From G963667145 sp963667145 (GTDB lineage: Bacteria; Cloacimonadota; Cloacimonadia; G963667145), in contig OY762943.1 of NCBI GenBank assembly GCA_963667145.1, positions 868,001 to 932,000 of the forward strand: 64,000 nt of DNA, given 5' to 3'. Within the stretch, counting starts at the first letter, position 1; each line of letters starts with the position of its first letter. Positions 24,992 through 33,621 of this stretch are shown here, in pieces. Below the pieces are notes generated by a model. It was not told where the DNA came from, did not search any database, and saw nothing but the letters and a program-made list of their open reading frames with translations. The translations under genes and the position numbers were made by a program.

Positions 24992-25258
24992 TCATTGCTT
25001 CACTTTAAAAATGAGTTGTTGCTTAGCAGAAAATTCCATTCCTCCAATGCTGTCCAACTTAGTTTGAATAATTTTGTTCCCCTCGGAGTTAATCGCTTCG
25101 ATTTTTGCGTTGTTCAGATTTTTGGATTTCCCCACGAAAATCAATTTGCTCGGCTTGGAATTTTCGGTCTCGTTTTCGCTCTGAAGCATAAATTCGCAAG
25201 CACAAAAAATCAAAATCACCAAAAATATGCAGAATGGGAACAACGACCTACTTTTCAT
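24992..25258 (-). CDS. Small exported protein, possible lipoprotein
   Basis: An 88-residue protein starting M-K-S-R-S-L-F-P-F-C, with a hydrophobic segment to about residue 20 that ends in I-F-C-A-C. That is a weak lipobox or a plain signal peptide. The remainder is a small, polar, beta-rich-looking domain. A longer frame exists upstream but overlaps the PP-loop gene, so ATG 25258 (4 nt after that gene's stop) is preferred. The stop lies 14 nt before the chosen trxB start. Function unknown. Confidence 0.6.
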   Translation of the reverse strand: MKSRSLFPFCIFLVILIFCACEFMLQSENETENSKPSKLIFVGKSKNLNNAKIEAINSEGNKIIQTKLDSIGGMEFSAKQQLIFKVKQ

Positions 25259-25262
25259 CGTG

Positions 25263-26249
25263 CTAATTGATTTTAAATTTTTCCAACTCCATGTCAGCCA
25301 TTTTAGTTGCAGTTGTCGTGGCAAAGTCAGTTCCCAAGGCACCGCAATAGATTTCTGTTTCTTGATTTTCAGCCACTTTATTGCAATAGCGAAGCAAAAT
25401 ACCTCCGCACAACTCCACAATCCTTTGGTCAATTTCGCTTTTGGATTGAATAATTCCCAGAGGCGAAGCAAAATTTTTCGCTCTGACGGCAAATTCTCCA
25501 GCACCGTTTTTTGTTAGATAGTTGTTCTCGCCCTGATTTTTCCCAAGTATGAACTTGGTGCAATCGTCAATTCTGAAATGGCGACCAAGGTGCAAAAATT
25601 TCAGATACTTCTTTTCTAACATATCATAGTCAAAAATATCTTGCAATCGCTTGCAATAGCCGATGTCAGTCAACAGGCAACCGCCACCAGAAGATGGGAT
25701 GGAGGGCAAATTGAATTTTTCTGCCAATTCGTGTTGCCTCTTGCGGGAGCGACCAGAAATGTCCAAAAGTTTTTCTTTGTCCACAAGTCCGTTCAAAATC
25801 GGCTTCGTGTCAGGCAAAAGTTTTTGTGAAAGCGGACGGATAATGTGTTCCTTTACTTTGCTGACTTTGTCCACAGCAGCAAGGGAATTTTTGGTTTGGG
25901 ACATCGGGCGTTGCGAGACGACCTCTCCGCTACAGATGAAAGCAGCTTTCTCACTTAGCATAATCTCATACGCCTTATTCAGCATCATTCCGTGGCAGTT
26001 TATGCAAGGATTGAGGTTTTTCCCATAGCCATAACTTGGACTTTTCAGCATTTCCAAATAGTCGTCCGTAATATCCACGATTTTTATACTAAAATTGTTT
26101 TCTTTAGCAATCTTTATGGCGTTGTTTGGAGGAAAGAATGGAGTGGAAAAACACACGGGAAGCACATCAAATCCCAAATCTTGCATGAGATAAATGATGA
26201 GAATGCTGTCCAATCCTCCAGAAAAAAGAGAGATAACTTTTGGTTTCAT
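25263..26249 (-). CDS. PP-loop ATPase, ThiI/MnmA-like tRNA thiolation family
   Basis: About 328 residues. The N-terminal adenylation signature I-S-L-F-S-G-G-L-D-S (P-loop pyrophosphatase) is at residues 6-15. A C-x-x-C-H-G-M-M motif follows near residue 85, and there is a Ser/Gly-rich S-S-G-G-G-C-L-L-T-D near 190. This resembles the ThiI-like/TrmU-like proteins that activate tRNA uridine for sulfur insertion. The C-terminal part lacks a recognisable rhodanese. ATG 26249, preceded at 9 nt by GAGG, is used over an upstream TTG. Exact nucleotide target uncertain. Confidence 0.72.
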   Translation of the reverse strand: MKPKVISLFSGGLDSILIIYLMQDLGFDVLPVCFSTPFFPPNNAIKIAKENNFSIKIVDITDDYLEMLKSPSYGYGKNLNPCINCHGMMLNKAYEIMLSEKAAFICSGEVVSQRPMSQTKNSLAAVDKVSKVKEHIIRPLSQKLLPDTKPILNGLVDKEKLLDISGRSRKRQHELAEKFNLPSIPSSGGGCLLTDIGYCKRLQDIFDYDMLEKKYLKFLHLGRHFRIDDCTKFILGKNQGENNYLTKNGAGEFAVRAKNFASPLGIIQSKSEIDQRIVELCGGILLRYCNKVAENQETEIYCGALGTDFATTTATKMADMELEKFKIN

Positions 26250-26310
26250 CAATTTTGACCTCAACTAACTTCAACAACGGTCTTATGCAAAAGAAAGATG
26301 TCAAATATTT

Positions 26311-28260
26311 TTACTTTTTGTCACTCGCTTGCTCATAATCTTCCATTCGGTTAAACGAATATTCGTATTGATAACTCATTGGCACTATTTCGTTATATTC
26401 ATCAATGCTTGCGTTCGACATACAAGCCTCAATAATTCGTTTGCCAGTCAGCAATAAATCTTCTTTAAGATACTTTTGCAATTCAGTTTTAAAGAATTCT
26501 TGAAGTATCTCAGCTCCAGCATCGTAACCTTCGCAACCAACCTCTGTTTGTGTGTAAACTTTAAAAAATCTTGAAGGTATTTTTGAGCCTTCCAGAGTTA
26601 GGTAGTTTAATTCATAACCTAACAATGGACAACGAGCAGCTTGATATTGGTCTGCTCTCAAGCGTGCAACACCTCTTCTGGTCAGGTACTCTCGCATTAA
26701 GAGTTGCGGTTTAAATCCAACATTCCAAACACCAATATTTTGATTGGGAACTAAAGCAAATGTAGTGCGTGGAGTTTCGATTATCTGTTTTAGCAACATA
26801 TTTGCGTGCACCACACGTTTACCGGTGGCAAAAGGCCAATATGAACCAACACCTTCACTTTCCATTTTCCCAGAACTAACAATGCTCGGATTGTTGTATC
26901 CACGAGGAGCAACGAGCCTCCATAACCAAGCTAATGCGGGAGGCAATATATGAAACAAGCCTATAATCCCATACGATGGATTTTCTTTTGAACAAACAGG
27001 TGTGCGTATTCCAAAGCTTCTAATGTCCACGGAAACAGATTTGTTTACCACATTTGGCACGATTTCACGCGGGATAACAACTCTTGGATTAGGGCACAGT
27101 TTCCCAGGTTCATCTTGGATGTGTTCCCAAATCAAAGCTGTGGAAGTTGGTGTAGTTTCAATATTCAAAAATAATAGTGGCGAAGATGGACATAGTGTCG
27201 TTTTTTCCAAAGTAGGGTCATCTCCATATTGCTTAACGCTGTCAACTCGCACAAACCACGAATTTTCGGCATCAATTATGCAAAGCTGCCCGTCTTCTTT
27301 CTGGAGTGATGGATGGCAAAAAGCCATATCGTCTGCAACAGAGTTGAATGAACAAAAGCGAGGAATTGTTATAAATCTTTCCTCGGAAGTTATGATATTT
27401 TTGCCCAATGATACGCTACCGTCCGATTCTCTGAGTATGTGCTGATGCATTTCACTCTTTCCACCTCCACTGGCTCCTTCGTGCATAAAAGTGGTTATGT
27501 TGTCGTAAGGGCTTATCGATTGCACTGCTGAACAGTGAGCTATTACCCAATCCTCTTTTTCGGCATGATTGAGCATTACACCGTAAAGACCTTTTTTGGC
27601 ACTTGGTCCAGGGTATAGATTGTAGGAATAAAGCTCGTGAACTGTTGCGGTGCGATTGTGAACTACAACTTGTTTTCCATCAAAATGAGTGTGCCTGAAT
27701 ATAGGAGCAACAAAGATTACCGACTTCAATTCATCTTTATCTTTCAACTCATTTACTGCTACCATTTTTTGTAGCATAGACAAACCAAGAGCAAAAAATG
27801 CCGCATTAGCTGGAGTAATGGCTATTCCCAAAGAACCGATATTTTCTCTACCTGCAAAATAGAAGAACACCGCCAAATCTTGCTTTTTCAGCCAATCGAA
27901 AGTCTCTGTTTGCAAACCAGAAAATTCATAGCCATATTTTTCGCTGAACCGCTTTTTATCTGTTGGCTTATCATCAGCAATAACCATAGTGTTCGGGTCT
28001 CTGCGACGCATATATGCTTCTGTATAGTTTGCCGAAATACCGTTTTTTACTTGTTGCACAATAGCTTCGGTATAGAGACCTTTTCCTGGTATGTCGTATT
28101 GAACTTCATACTGTGTGTTTTCTTTGCCATTAGTAGAAGCAATCGCTAATTCTTCACAGGTATTGAATACTGTATAGCTTTTGCATTCCTTCAACAAATT
28201 TGAAACATTATCTGGCACAACAATGTTTTTATCTTTTAAAATAGTTAATAAATCTTTCAT
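26311..28260 (-). CDS. DUF4914 protein, phosphoenolpyruvate-carboxykinase-like P-loop
   Basis: A 649-residue protein I recognise as DUF4914 (PF16260), a family distantly resembling PEP carboxykinase. A kinase-type P-loop E-G-A-S-G-G-G-K-S-E is at residues 261-270, followed by a His/Glu-rich M-H-Q-H. A conserved-looking R-G-Y-N-N-P and the W-P-F-A-T-G-K-R-V block lie further on. The substrate is not established as far as I know. It is monocistronic or leads the PP-loop-trxB-prmC-purA run, with a 46-bp gap to the next gene. Confidence 0.75.
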   Translation of the reverse strand: MKDLLTILKDKNIVVPDNVSNLLKECKSYTVFNTCEELAIASTNGKENTQYEVQYDIPGKGLYTEAIVQQVKNGISANYTEAYMRRRDPNTMVIADDKPTDKKRFSEKYGYEFSGLQTETFDWLKKQDLAVFFYFAGRENIGSLGIAITPANAAFFALGLSMLQKMVAVNELKDKDELKSVIFVAPIFRHTHFDGKQVVVHNRTATVHELYSYNLYPGPSAKKGLYGVMLNHAEKEDWVIAHCSAVQSISPYDNITTFMHEGASGGGKSEMHQHILRESDGSVSLGKNIITSEERFITIPRFCSFNSVADDMAFCHPSLQKEDGQLCIIDAENSWFVRVDSVKQYGDDPTLEKTTLCPSSPLLFLNIETTPTSTALIWEHIQDEPGKLCPNPRVVIPREIVPNVVNKSVSVDIRSFGIRTPVCSKENPSYGIIGLFHILPPALAWLWRLVAPRGYNNPSIVSSGKMESEGVGSYWPFATGKRVVHANMLLKQIIETPRTTFALVPNQNIGVWNVGFKPQLLMREYLTRRGVARLRADQYQAARCPLLGYELNYLTLEGSKIPSRFFKVYTQTEVGCEGYDAGAEILQEFFKTELQKYLKEDLLLTGKRIIEACMSNASIDEYNEIVPMSYQYEYSFNRMEDYEQASDKK

Positions 28261-28374
28261 ATCAAATCCTTTTTATATATAACTACGAGAATCCAAGACG
28301 TCATTCTCTATCTTTTTCATTCAAAACAGTTCGATTTTTTTAAATGCCCAAATTGAGAAAAGGCAAAATAGAGG

Positions 28375-28881
28375 TCAATATTTTTTTGTAATAGTTGGTA
28401 CAAGATGGGTAATTTTAGAGTATTCTTTTGTTAGAATAATTTTAGCAATTCCAAATCTGCTTGCTAAGTTCTCAAATTTGAATTTCACTCCGTTTTTGCT
28501 AAACTCTTTAAACGCTTGTTCCTTTTCGTACAAGGGTGCAATCTGCTTGTCCCCTGCAAAGAAATTTCCCAAAGCAACAGAAAAATTGTTGCTGAGCTTG
28601 ACTTCCAGTCCCAAGAATGGTGAAGTTTTATCGAAACTCTCTGACCCCGTATAACTCAAAAAGAAGCCACCCAAAACAACTTTGGCTTTGTCTTTGTACT
28701 TATATTCTATTGAAAGAAAGAGATTGTAGCCCGTGAGAGTGTAGCCAGACAGACTGGAATATTCGTTGTTTTTGAAATAGGTTTCGGCTCTAAAATTCAA
28801 ATCAAGTGAGTCTGCACCTTTCTGAAAAGCAAACAATAATCCATAAACAAGAAACGAAAAAATCAATATCTTACGGAGCAT
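28375..28881 (-). CDS. Predicted exported outer-membrane protein, short
   Basis: About 168 residues from ATG 28881, with an N-terminal signal peptide (basic start, then I-L-I-F-S-F-L-V-Y-G-L-L-F-A). It continues with alternating polar and aromatic beta-strand-like segments such as Y-N-L-F-L-S-I-E-Y-K-Y and V-V-L-G-G-F-F-L-S-Y. It does not end on the aromatic residue of a typical barrel strand, so it may be a truncated barrel. It overlaps the upstream barrel gene by 11 nt. No family recognised. Confidence 0.5.
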   Translation of the reverse strand: MLRKILIFSFLVYGLLFAFQKGADSLDLNFRAETYFKNNEYSSLSGYTLTGYNLFLSIEYKYKDKAKVVLGGFFLSYTGSESFDKTSPFLGLEVKLSNNFSVALGNFFAGDKQIAPLYEKEQAFKEFSKNGVKFKFENLASRFGIAKIILTKEYSKITHLVPTITKKY

Positions 28882-29662
28882 AAACAAGTTGAATACCTAT
28901 TTTATTTTGAAAATCTTTGTAGTCTCTCCCGAGACCTCTTTTGTTGGAATAGAATAATCCAACTCTGCCATTGCCTATTTTGTAGGTCACGGAGGAGCTT
29001 ATTCCGAGAGAATTTCCGTAATCTTCGTCTATGTAAGATAAATCTCCTGATAACCAAAACTTCTTGTAAAAGTTGTAATCCGTGGCAGTGCGAAGAAAAT
29101 AATTCAACTCTCTGCCCGTGGTGTGATAGTAGTATCCTCCACCAAAATAGTAGGCTATTTTTCCCGATGCCTTGTAGCCAAAATTCAAAATGATGCATTC
29201 TTGACTTATTCCGTCCAGTTCTTCGTCCGTGAAGGTGTTTTTCAAGCTGTCTGGTCTGGAAGAAGATTTCAGCAATCCATCCACATAGTGTGAAGATTCG
29301 TGGTACAAGGGCAAGAAATTCACCTGCCATTTTTCGCATATCGCATAGGTAAAATTGATGCCAATAATTCCATACATATCGTGAACAACATAATGACCTC
29401 GAAAGTCGCTAGGAGTTTGAACAAACAAATTCAAGCCGTAAAAAACGTTATAATGATACTTGTTTTTTTTCACCGTGAAAAGATTGTTTATAACCTTGGG
29501 ATTAATCTCCTTAACGTCGTAATACGAATTGTAGGAAATGTTTAGCTCGTTGTAAGTCGATTTGGGGTTTTCGAGAAATTGATAGGCAAAAATATTTGCA
29601 CAAAAAACCGTAAACACAAGTAGCACAAAAGGCTTCCTGAAAGCACACATTTGGAAATTCAT
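28871..29662 (-). CDS. Predicted outer-membrane beta-barrel (possibly DUF1207-like)
   Basis: About 263 residues starting at ATG 29662, which has GGAG 8 nt upstream; an in-frame GTG at 29671 is the alternative. A signal peptide ends near A-N-I-F-A. The mature part is rich in aromatic amphipathic strands. One motif, L-P-L-Y-H-E-S-S-H-Y-V-D-G, resembles the H-x-S-S-H signature of DUF1207-type barrels. It forms a tandem with the following short outer-membrane protein. Substrate or role unknown. Confidence 0.6.
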   Translation of the reverse strand: MNFQMCAFRKPFVLLVFTVFCANIFAYQFLENPKSTYNELNISYNSYYDVKEINPKVINNLFTVKKNKYHYNVFYGLNLFVQTPSDFRGHYVVHDMYGIIGINFTYAICEKWQVNFLPLYHESSHYVDGLLKSSSRPDSLKNTFTDEELDGISQECIILNFGYKASGKIAYYFGGGYYYHTTGRELNYFLRTATDYNFYKKFWLSGDLSYIDEDYGNSLGISSSVTYKIGNGRVGLFYSNKRGLGRDYKDFQNKIGIQLVYAP

Positions 29663-29774
29663 CAATTTCACTCCTTCTTTATAAGGGCGAAAATTTCTAA
29701 AATTAGTGGTTAGTCAAGACATCTTTTTTGGGGGAATTTCAGATGTTGAAGATTTGCCGATTTAGGCTGAGAAA

Positions 29775-29849
<75 letters not shown>

Positions 29850-29866
29850 TCTAAATAAATATTTTT

Positions 29867-30370
29867 CTAAAAATTAAAGGAAAGACCCACTTTCTGCTCT
29901 TCTGGTTGGAACTCCAAGCGAATCTCTCGTTTCATTATGTAATAGTTATACAGTCGAGCATCCACAAAAGCGTCCAGCATAGAATAAAGCGTAATCCCAA
30001 CAATCCAACCGATGTAGCTTTGCCTCTTGTCATAAAAATGTTCATAGAGAGCTTCATTTTCACTTTTCTTTATTTTTTGCAATTCCTTGTTGTTCTCATA
30101 GGCTTTTCCCAAGTGATGAATAAAAAGCCCTGCAACAGCAAACCCTTTCAAATAGCTTTTGTTATAAAACTGTCCTCCACCCGGAATGACAGCAGACAGA
30201 AGAATCGCTTTGTAGGAATTTTTAGTCTCAAAGAGATATTCCCCTTCCACTTTGTTGGGGCTAACAGGCTTCCCATCGTCGATTTTGTTGATTTCGCTTT
30301 TGGTTTCTTCCTGCAATCCCGACAAGACTCCGAAGATTAGTAAGAAAATCAGAAGTAATATCTTTTTCAT
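29867..30370 (-). CDS. DUF5683-type exported membrane protein
   Basis: A 167-residue protein with an N-terminal signal peptide. A short polar stretch precedes the motif S-A-V-I-P-G-G-G-Q-F-Y-N-K-S-Y-L-K-G at about residues 59-76, the hallmark of DUF5683 proteins of FCB-group bacteria. Two hydrophobic segments follow, the second with I-G-W-I-V-G-I-T-L-Y-S-M-L-D-A. Its ATG overlaps the queH stop by 4 nt. Function unknown; envelope localisation is likely. Confidence 0.72.
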   Translation of the reverse strand: MKKILLLIFLLIFGVLSGLQEETKSEINKIDDGKPVSPNKVEGEYLFETKNSYKAILLSAVIPGGGQFYNKSYLKGFAVAGLFIHHLGKAYENNKELQKIKKSENEALYEHFYDKRQSYIGWIVGITLYSMLDAFVDARLYNYYIMKREIRLEFQPEEQKVGLSFNF

Positions 30371-30894
30371 CCCAAGTAACGTTCCTGTTCACTGTATATG
30401 CATCCGCAGTATTGCTGACGGTACATCTTTTCCTGCTTTGACATTTCTATGCCTTCTTTCCAATAAACTCTCAAATCGGAGTCTAAAAATTCGACGCCAT
30501 ATTTTTTGGCAAGATTTTTGCCGATTTCAATAATTTTCTCGTGATTTTGAAATTTGCTGTACAGAAGAGTTGTGGAGAAGCAATCGAAATTCCCGTTTTT
30601 AGCGACAATGGCTGTATATTTTAGTCTCTCGTAATAGCAAATTTCACAGCGATTATCTTCGCGAAAGCACATTTGTTGCAAAAATTTTTTTACCTCATAT
30701 TCGTCTTTGATAATAGATTTTATTCCGTGTTTCTCAATAAATTCCGCAAGGCAATCCAACCGTTTTTTGTATTCTGCATAAGGATGAATATTGAAATTTG
30801 ACCAAAAAGCTGTAATGTCAAATTCATCTTTTAGATGACGATACGGAGCGATAAAACAAGGTGCACAGCAAACGTGCATCAACAAATTTTTCAT
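30367..30894 (-). CDS. queH: Epoxyqueuosine reductase QueH
   Basis: A 175-residue QueH (DUF208) protein catalysing the last step of tRNA queuosine synthesis. Metal-ligand motifs are in place: H-V-C-C-A-P-C near the start, C-E-I-C-Y-Y-E-R in the middle, and Y-C-G-C-I-Y-S-E at the C-terminus. S-T-T-L-L-Y-S-K-F-Q is also conserved in the family. The start overlaps a 40-codon gene upstream by 4 nt (ATGA) and the stop overlaps the DUF5683 gene by 4 nt. Confidence 0.92.
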   Translation of the reverse strand: MKNLLMHVCCAPCFIAPYRHLKDEFDITAFWSNFNIHPYAEYKKRLDCLAEFIEKHGIKSIIKDEYEVKKFLQQMCFREDNRCEICYYERLKYTAIVAKNGNFDCFSTTLLYSKFQNHEKIIEIGKNLAKKYGVEFLDSDLRVYWKEGIEMSKQEKMYRQQYCGCIYSEQERYLG

Positions 30895-31013
30895 TTTTTG
30901 CCCATTAGGAATAACGGTTTCGCACCTAGTTTAGTTAGCAGGCGATTACCGATGATGATGTCCGCACAAGCTATGAGCAGTAGAATATACAGTTTTTTAC
31001 GATTGATTTTCAT
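30891..31013 (-). CDS. Possible 40-residue membrane peptide gene
   Basis: An open frame from ATG 31013 encoding M-K-I-N-R-K-K-L-Y-I-L-L-L-I-A-C-A-D and ending A-K-P-L-F-L-M-G-K-K. It has a basic N-terminus and one hydrophobic stretch, as in a short membrane peptide. Support: an AGGAAAG ribosome-binding site immediately upstream, a 17-nt overlap with the end of yqeG, and an ATGA overlap with queH. It therefore exactly fills the otherwise empty space between those two genes. No family recognised. Confidence 0.5.
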   Translation of the reverse strand: MKINRKKLYILLLIACADIIIGNRLLTKLGAKPLFLMGKK

Positions 31014-31500
31014 CTTTCCTCAATTTCAAAAAAGGCTTGATTGCTTTTTCGCAAATTCTCCAAAATTTCGTGAGAAAAAACTCTTTCTTCCGCAATGGGT
31101 CCAGCAAAATCGTCGTCAGGTTGAGATTGTTGGCAAAGAAAATATCCGTGATGAGGTTGTCGCCGATAAAGAGAGTTTTTTCGGGGTTTATTTTTTCGCT
31201 GATGATAATCTGAACAGCTTTGCTTCTGCACGGCTTGTGGCAATTTCCATAAGCCTTGATAGGAAGTTCTCCACAACTTTTTTCTATTCTTTTTTGATTG
31301 CCGTTGGAAAAGACAAAGAGACGAAATTTCTTGCTCAAGCTATCCAACTTTTGCGAAATTTTGTACGGAATTTCTCCATTCCAAGCGGTCAAGGTGTTGT
31401 CGTAATCGAAGATGATGTCATCATAATGCACAAAGTTGCTGAAGTCAATTTTGTCCAAAGAAGAGTAATAGTGGTCAGGCTTAAATTTGTCGAAAATCAT
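30997..31500 (-). CDS. yqeG: YqeG-family HAD phosphatase
   Basis: A 167-residue HAD hydrolase of the YqeG (HAD IIIA) subgroup. Motif I is D-D-I-I-F-D-Y-D-N-T-L-T, motif II is F-V-F-S-N-G, the Lys motif follows C-H-K-P, and motif IV is L-F-I-G-D-N-L-I-T-D-I-F. YqeG-like proteins are proposed to act on phosphatidylglycerol phosphate or nucleotides; this cannot be decided here. It overlaps the upstream outer-membrane protein by 1 nt (TAATG). Confidence 0.85.
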   Translation of the reverse strand: MIFDKFKPDHYYSSLDKIDFSNFVHYDDIIFDYDNTLTAWNGEIPYKISQKLDSLSKKFRLFVFSNGNQKRIEKSCGELPIKAYGNCHKPCRSKAVQIIISEKINPEKTLFIGDNLITDIFFANNLNLTTILLDPLRKKEFFLTKFWRICEKAIKPFLKLRKDENQS

Positions 31501-32177
31501 TAATAAAGATGCTCCAAAAGGTCGTTGAACAGATTGTTTATTCCAAAGCTAATGCTGTAAGTTTGGTAGGTTGTTTTGAGGTTGTAGTAATCCGTTTTTC
31601 CGGTTTCTTTGCCTTTGGAATCCAAGATTTTGTGAGCAAAGCCAGAGTTGTCGGCGGAGTAGTTTTTGAACATAAGTTCGATGGAAATATCGGAAAAGAC
31701 TATTGCTCCGACGCCCAGTCCGAAATATGTCCCCTCCTCCATTTTGCCTGTGTTGTACGGATAGCTGCCCTTCTGGAAAGTGATGCCTTGATGATAAATG
31801 CCGTAAAAATCTATATTCTTGAATTCGTAAAAATGTATGTTGCTCATGAAATACACGGGGACAAAATAAAAATCGCCGAAGTCTCCGCTGGAAGTTGGCA
31901 CTTGAAAATTAACGCCTGCACCTAAATCCAAAATCCAAATTCGAGAGAACAACTCCACGCCACAGGTGAAGGTGTTGTAGTCTTTGGTTTGCGGGTTGAA
32001 AGTGCTGTCAATTGGAGTGGCAACAGGTGTGTAATCAATATCCATCTTCCCCGATTCCAAACTGCTTTTCGCTCTAAAAGTCAAAGGGAAGCTGTCCTTG
32101 AAAATGGTTTTCAAAAGACTTTCGGAATGCAGTAAACAAGCAGATGCGAATAAGATACAAAGGAGAGTTTTTTTCAT
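31500..32177 (-). CDS. Predicted outer-membrane protein of unknown family
   Basis: About 225 residues from ATG 32177, which opens a clear signal peptide M-K-K-T-L-L-C-I-L-F-A-S-A. The mature region alternates aromatic and polar residues in beta-strand style, for example F-Y-F-V-P-V-Y-F-M-S-N-I-H-F-Y and T-Y-F-G-L-G-V-G-A-I-V-F. This suggests a barrel with 8 or more strands. An in-frame upstream start would add seven residues and lies close to the tRNA-Arg gene. Function unknown. Confidence 0.6.
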   Translation of the reverse strand: MKKTLLCILFASACLLHSESLLKTIFKDSFPLTFRAKSSLESGKMDIDYTPVATPIDSTFNPQTKDYNTFTCGVELFSRIWILDLGAGVNFQVPTSSGDFGDFYFVPVYFMSNIHFYEFKNIDFYGIYHQGITFQKGSYPYNTGKMEEGTYFGLGVGAIVFSDISIELMFKNYSADNSGFAHKILDSKGKETGKTDYYNLKTTYQTYSISFGINNLFNDLLEHLY

Positions 32178-32200
32178 ATATGTTTTTTTTTGATACAAAA

Positions 32201-32277
32201 TGGCGCCCCCGGGCCGATTCGAACAGCCGACCTTTTCCTTAGGAGGGAACCGCTCTATCCTGCTGAGCTACGGGGGC
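32201..32277 (-). tRNA. tRNA-Arg (anticodon CCT)
   Basis: Minus strand. Acceptor GCCCCCG (32277-32271) pairs with CGGGGGC, followed by discriminator G and encoded CCA (32203-32201). The anticodon loop is CTCCTAA with anticodon CCT (reads AGG, Arg). D-arm GTAGCTCAG and T-arm TTCGAATC are canonical. Confidence 0.95.
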
Positions 32278-32406
32278 ACAAATTGATGTTTGCCTATCAA
32301 TGTGTTAACAATCACTTCAACTCATTTTACTTTACATATATCAGGCAAGAATTTTTTGATTTTTTGATGTTACAGGGACATAAAGTCTTAAGATTTTGAT
32401 ATTGTG

Positions 32407-32437
32407 TTGACAAATTATCATAATAATTTTCCATTAT
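32407..32437 (+). promoter_or_regulatory. Possible promoter for the AAA ATPase gene
   Basis: TTGACA (32407-32412) with CATTAT (32432-32437) after 19 nt, which is long but possible. The ribosome-binding site AGGAG at 32452-32456 and ATG at 32464 follow. Confidence 0.4.
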
Positions 32438-32463
32438 CTTGTCACATTCTTAGGAGATAGTGA

Positions 32464-33582
32464 ATGTTTAAAAGAACAGCAAGAAATAAGATTGAAAATA
32501 AAATCGATAGCGGAAAAGCTATAATTATTGTTGGAGCAAGACAAGTAGGTAAAACAACGCTACTAAAAAGCATCCTAAAATCCAAAAAATATCTCTTCCT
32601 TGATGCGGACGACCCTACCACAAGAAATCTACTGCAACGCCCGACCACAGAACAAATTAAAACTTTTCTTGGAAAATACAAATACGTTTTTTTGGATGAA
32701 GCTCAACGAATACCAGAAATAGGTCTTACTCTGAAAATTATCACCGACCAATTCAAAGATGTTCAACTCTTCGTCAGTGGTTCTTCATCTTTCGATCTGG
32801 GAAATGCTCTCAATGAACCTCTAACTGGAAGAAAATGGGAATACGAACTATTCCCCATTTCATGGGAAGAATATGAGGACAATATCGGATTTGTCAAAGC
32901 GGAACAACAAGTTGAAAACAGATTGCTTTACGGCTTCTATCCTGACGTCCTTAACAACCAAGGCAACGAACTGGAAGTTCTAAAAAATCTTGTAACTAGC
33001 TACCTATACAGAGATATTCTGTCTTTTTCAGCTATCAGAAAACCCGAAGTCTTGGAACAACTTTTGCAAGCATTAGCCCTACAAATAGGCAACGAAGTCA
33101 ATTATCACGAACTATCAAAACTAATCGGTATAAACAAAACCACAGTCCAAAATTATATCGATATCTTAGAAAAAGGCTATGTCGTTTTTCGCCTTAATAG
33201 TTTCAGCAAAAATTTGCGGAACGAAATCAAGAAAAATCGCAAAATCTACTTTTATGACAATGGCGTTCGGAATATGATTATCGGCGATTTCAAACCTTTA
33301 GACCTTAGGATGGACAAAGGTGCTTTGTGGGAAAATTTTCTTGTAGCCGAGCGATTGAAACAAAATAACTACAAAAACACCTTTGCAAAAATGTATTTTT
33401 GGCGAACTCAACAGCAACAAGAAATAGATTTTGTGGAAGAAAAAGCAGGAGAAATTACTGCATTTGAATTTAAATGGAAAGACAAAAAAGTAAAATTTCC
33501 AAGAAAATTCTTGCTTGCATATAATGCCCGTGGAATTCTAATTGATAGAAATAATTTTAGAGAATTTGTCCGTATAAACTAG
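32464..33582 (+). CDS. AAA_14/DUF4143 ATPase
   Basis: A 372-residue protein. Walker A is V-G-A-R-Q-V-G-K-T-T-L (about 22-32), Walker B is Y-V-F-L-D-E-A-Q-R-I-P, and the sensor region is V-S-G-S-S-S-F. The C-terminal DUF4143 part has a winged-helix segment, L-S-K-L-I-G-I-N-K-T-T-V-Q-N-Y, then E-I-D-F-V...A-F-E-F-K-W, a PD-(D/E)xK-like arrangement. These proteins are common in many genomes, often near mobile or defence genes; function is not established. GC content at line 32701 (37%) is close to the housekeeping genes. Confidence 0.88.
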   Translation: MFKRTARNKIENKIDSGKAIIIVGARQVGKTTLLKSILKSKKYLFLDADDPTTRNLLQRPTTEQIKTFLGKYKYVFLDEAQRIPEIGLTLKIITDQFKDVQLFVSGSSSFDLGNALNEPLTGRKWEYELFPISWEEYEDNIGFVKAEQQVENRLLYGFYPDVLNNQGNELEVLKNLVTSYLYRDILSFSAIRKPEVLEQLLQALALQIGNEVNYHELSKLIGINKTTVQNYIDILEKGYVVFRLNSFSKNLRNEIKKNRKIYFYDNGVRNMIIGDFKPLDLRMDKGALWENFLVAERLKQNNYKNTFAKMYFWRTQQQQEIDFVEEKAGEITAFEFKWKDKKVKFPRKFLLAYNARGILIDRNNFREFVRIN

Positions 33583-33621
33583 CGATTAACCAAATCCAAA
33601 TTGTTAGGGAGAGACTGCAAA

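Noticed and set aside
24992..25504. 170-codon version of the small exported gene before trxB
   Set aside because: The first 82 codons overlap the PP-loop gene in another frame; ATG 25258 gives a sensible signal peptide and 4-nt spacing.
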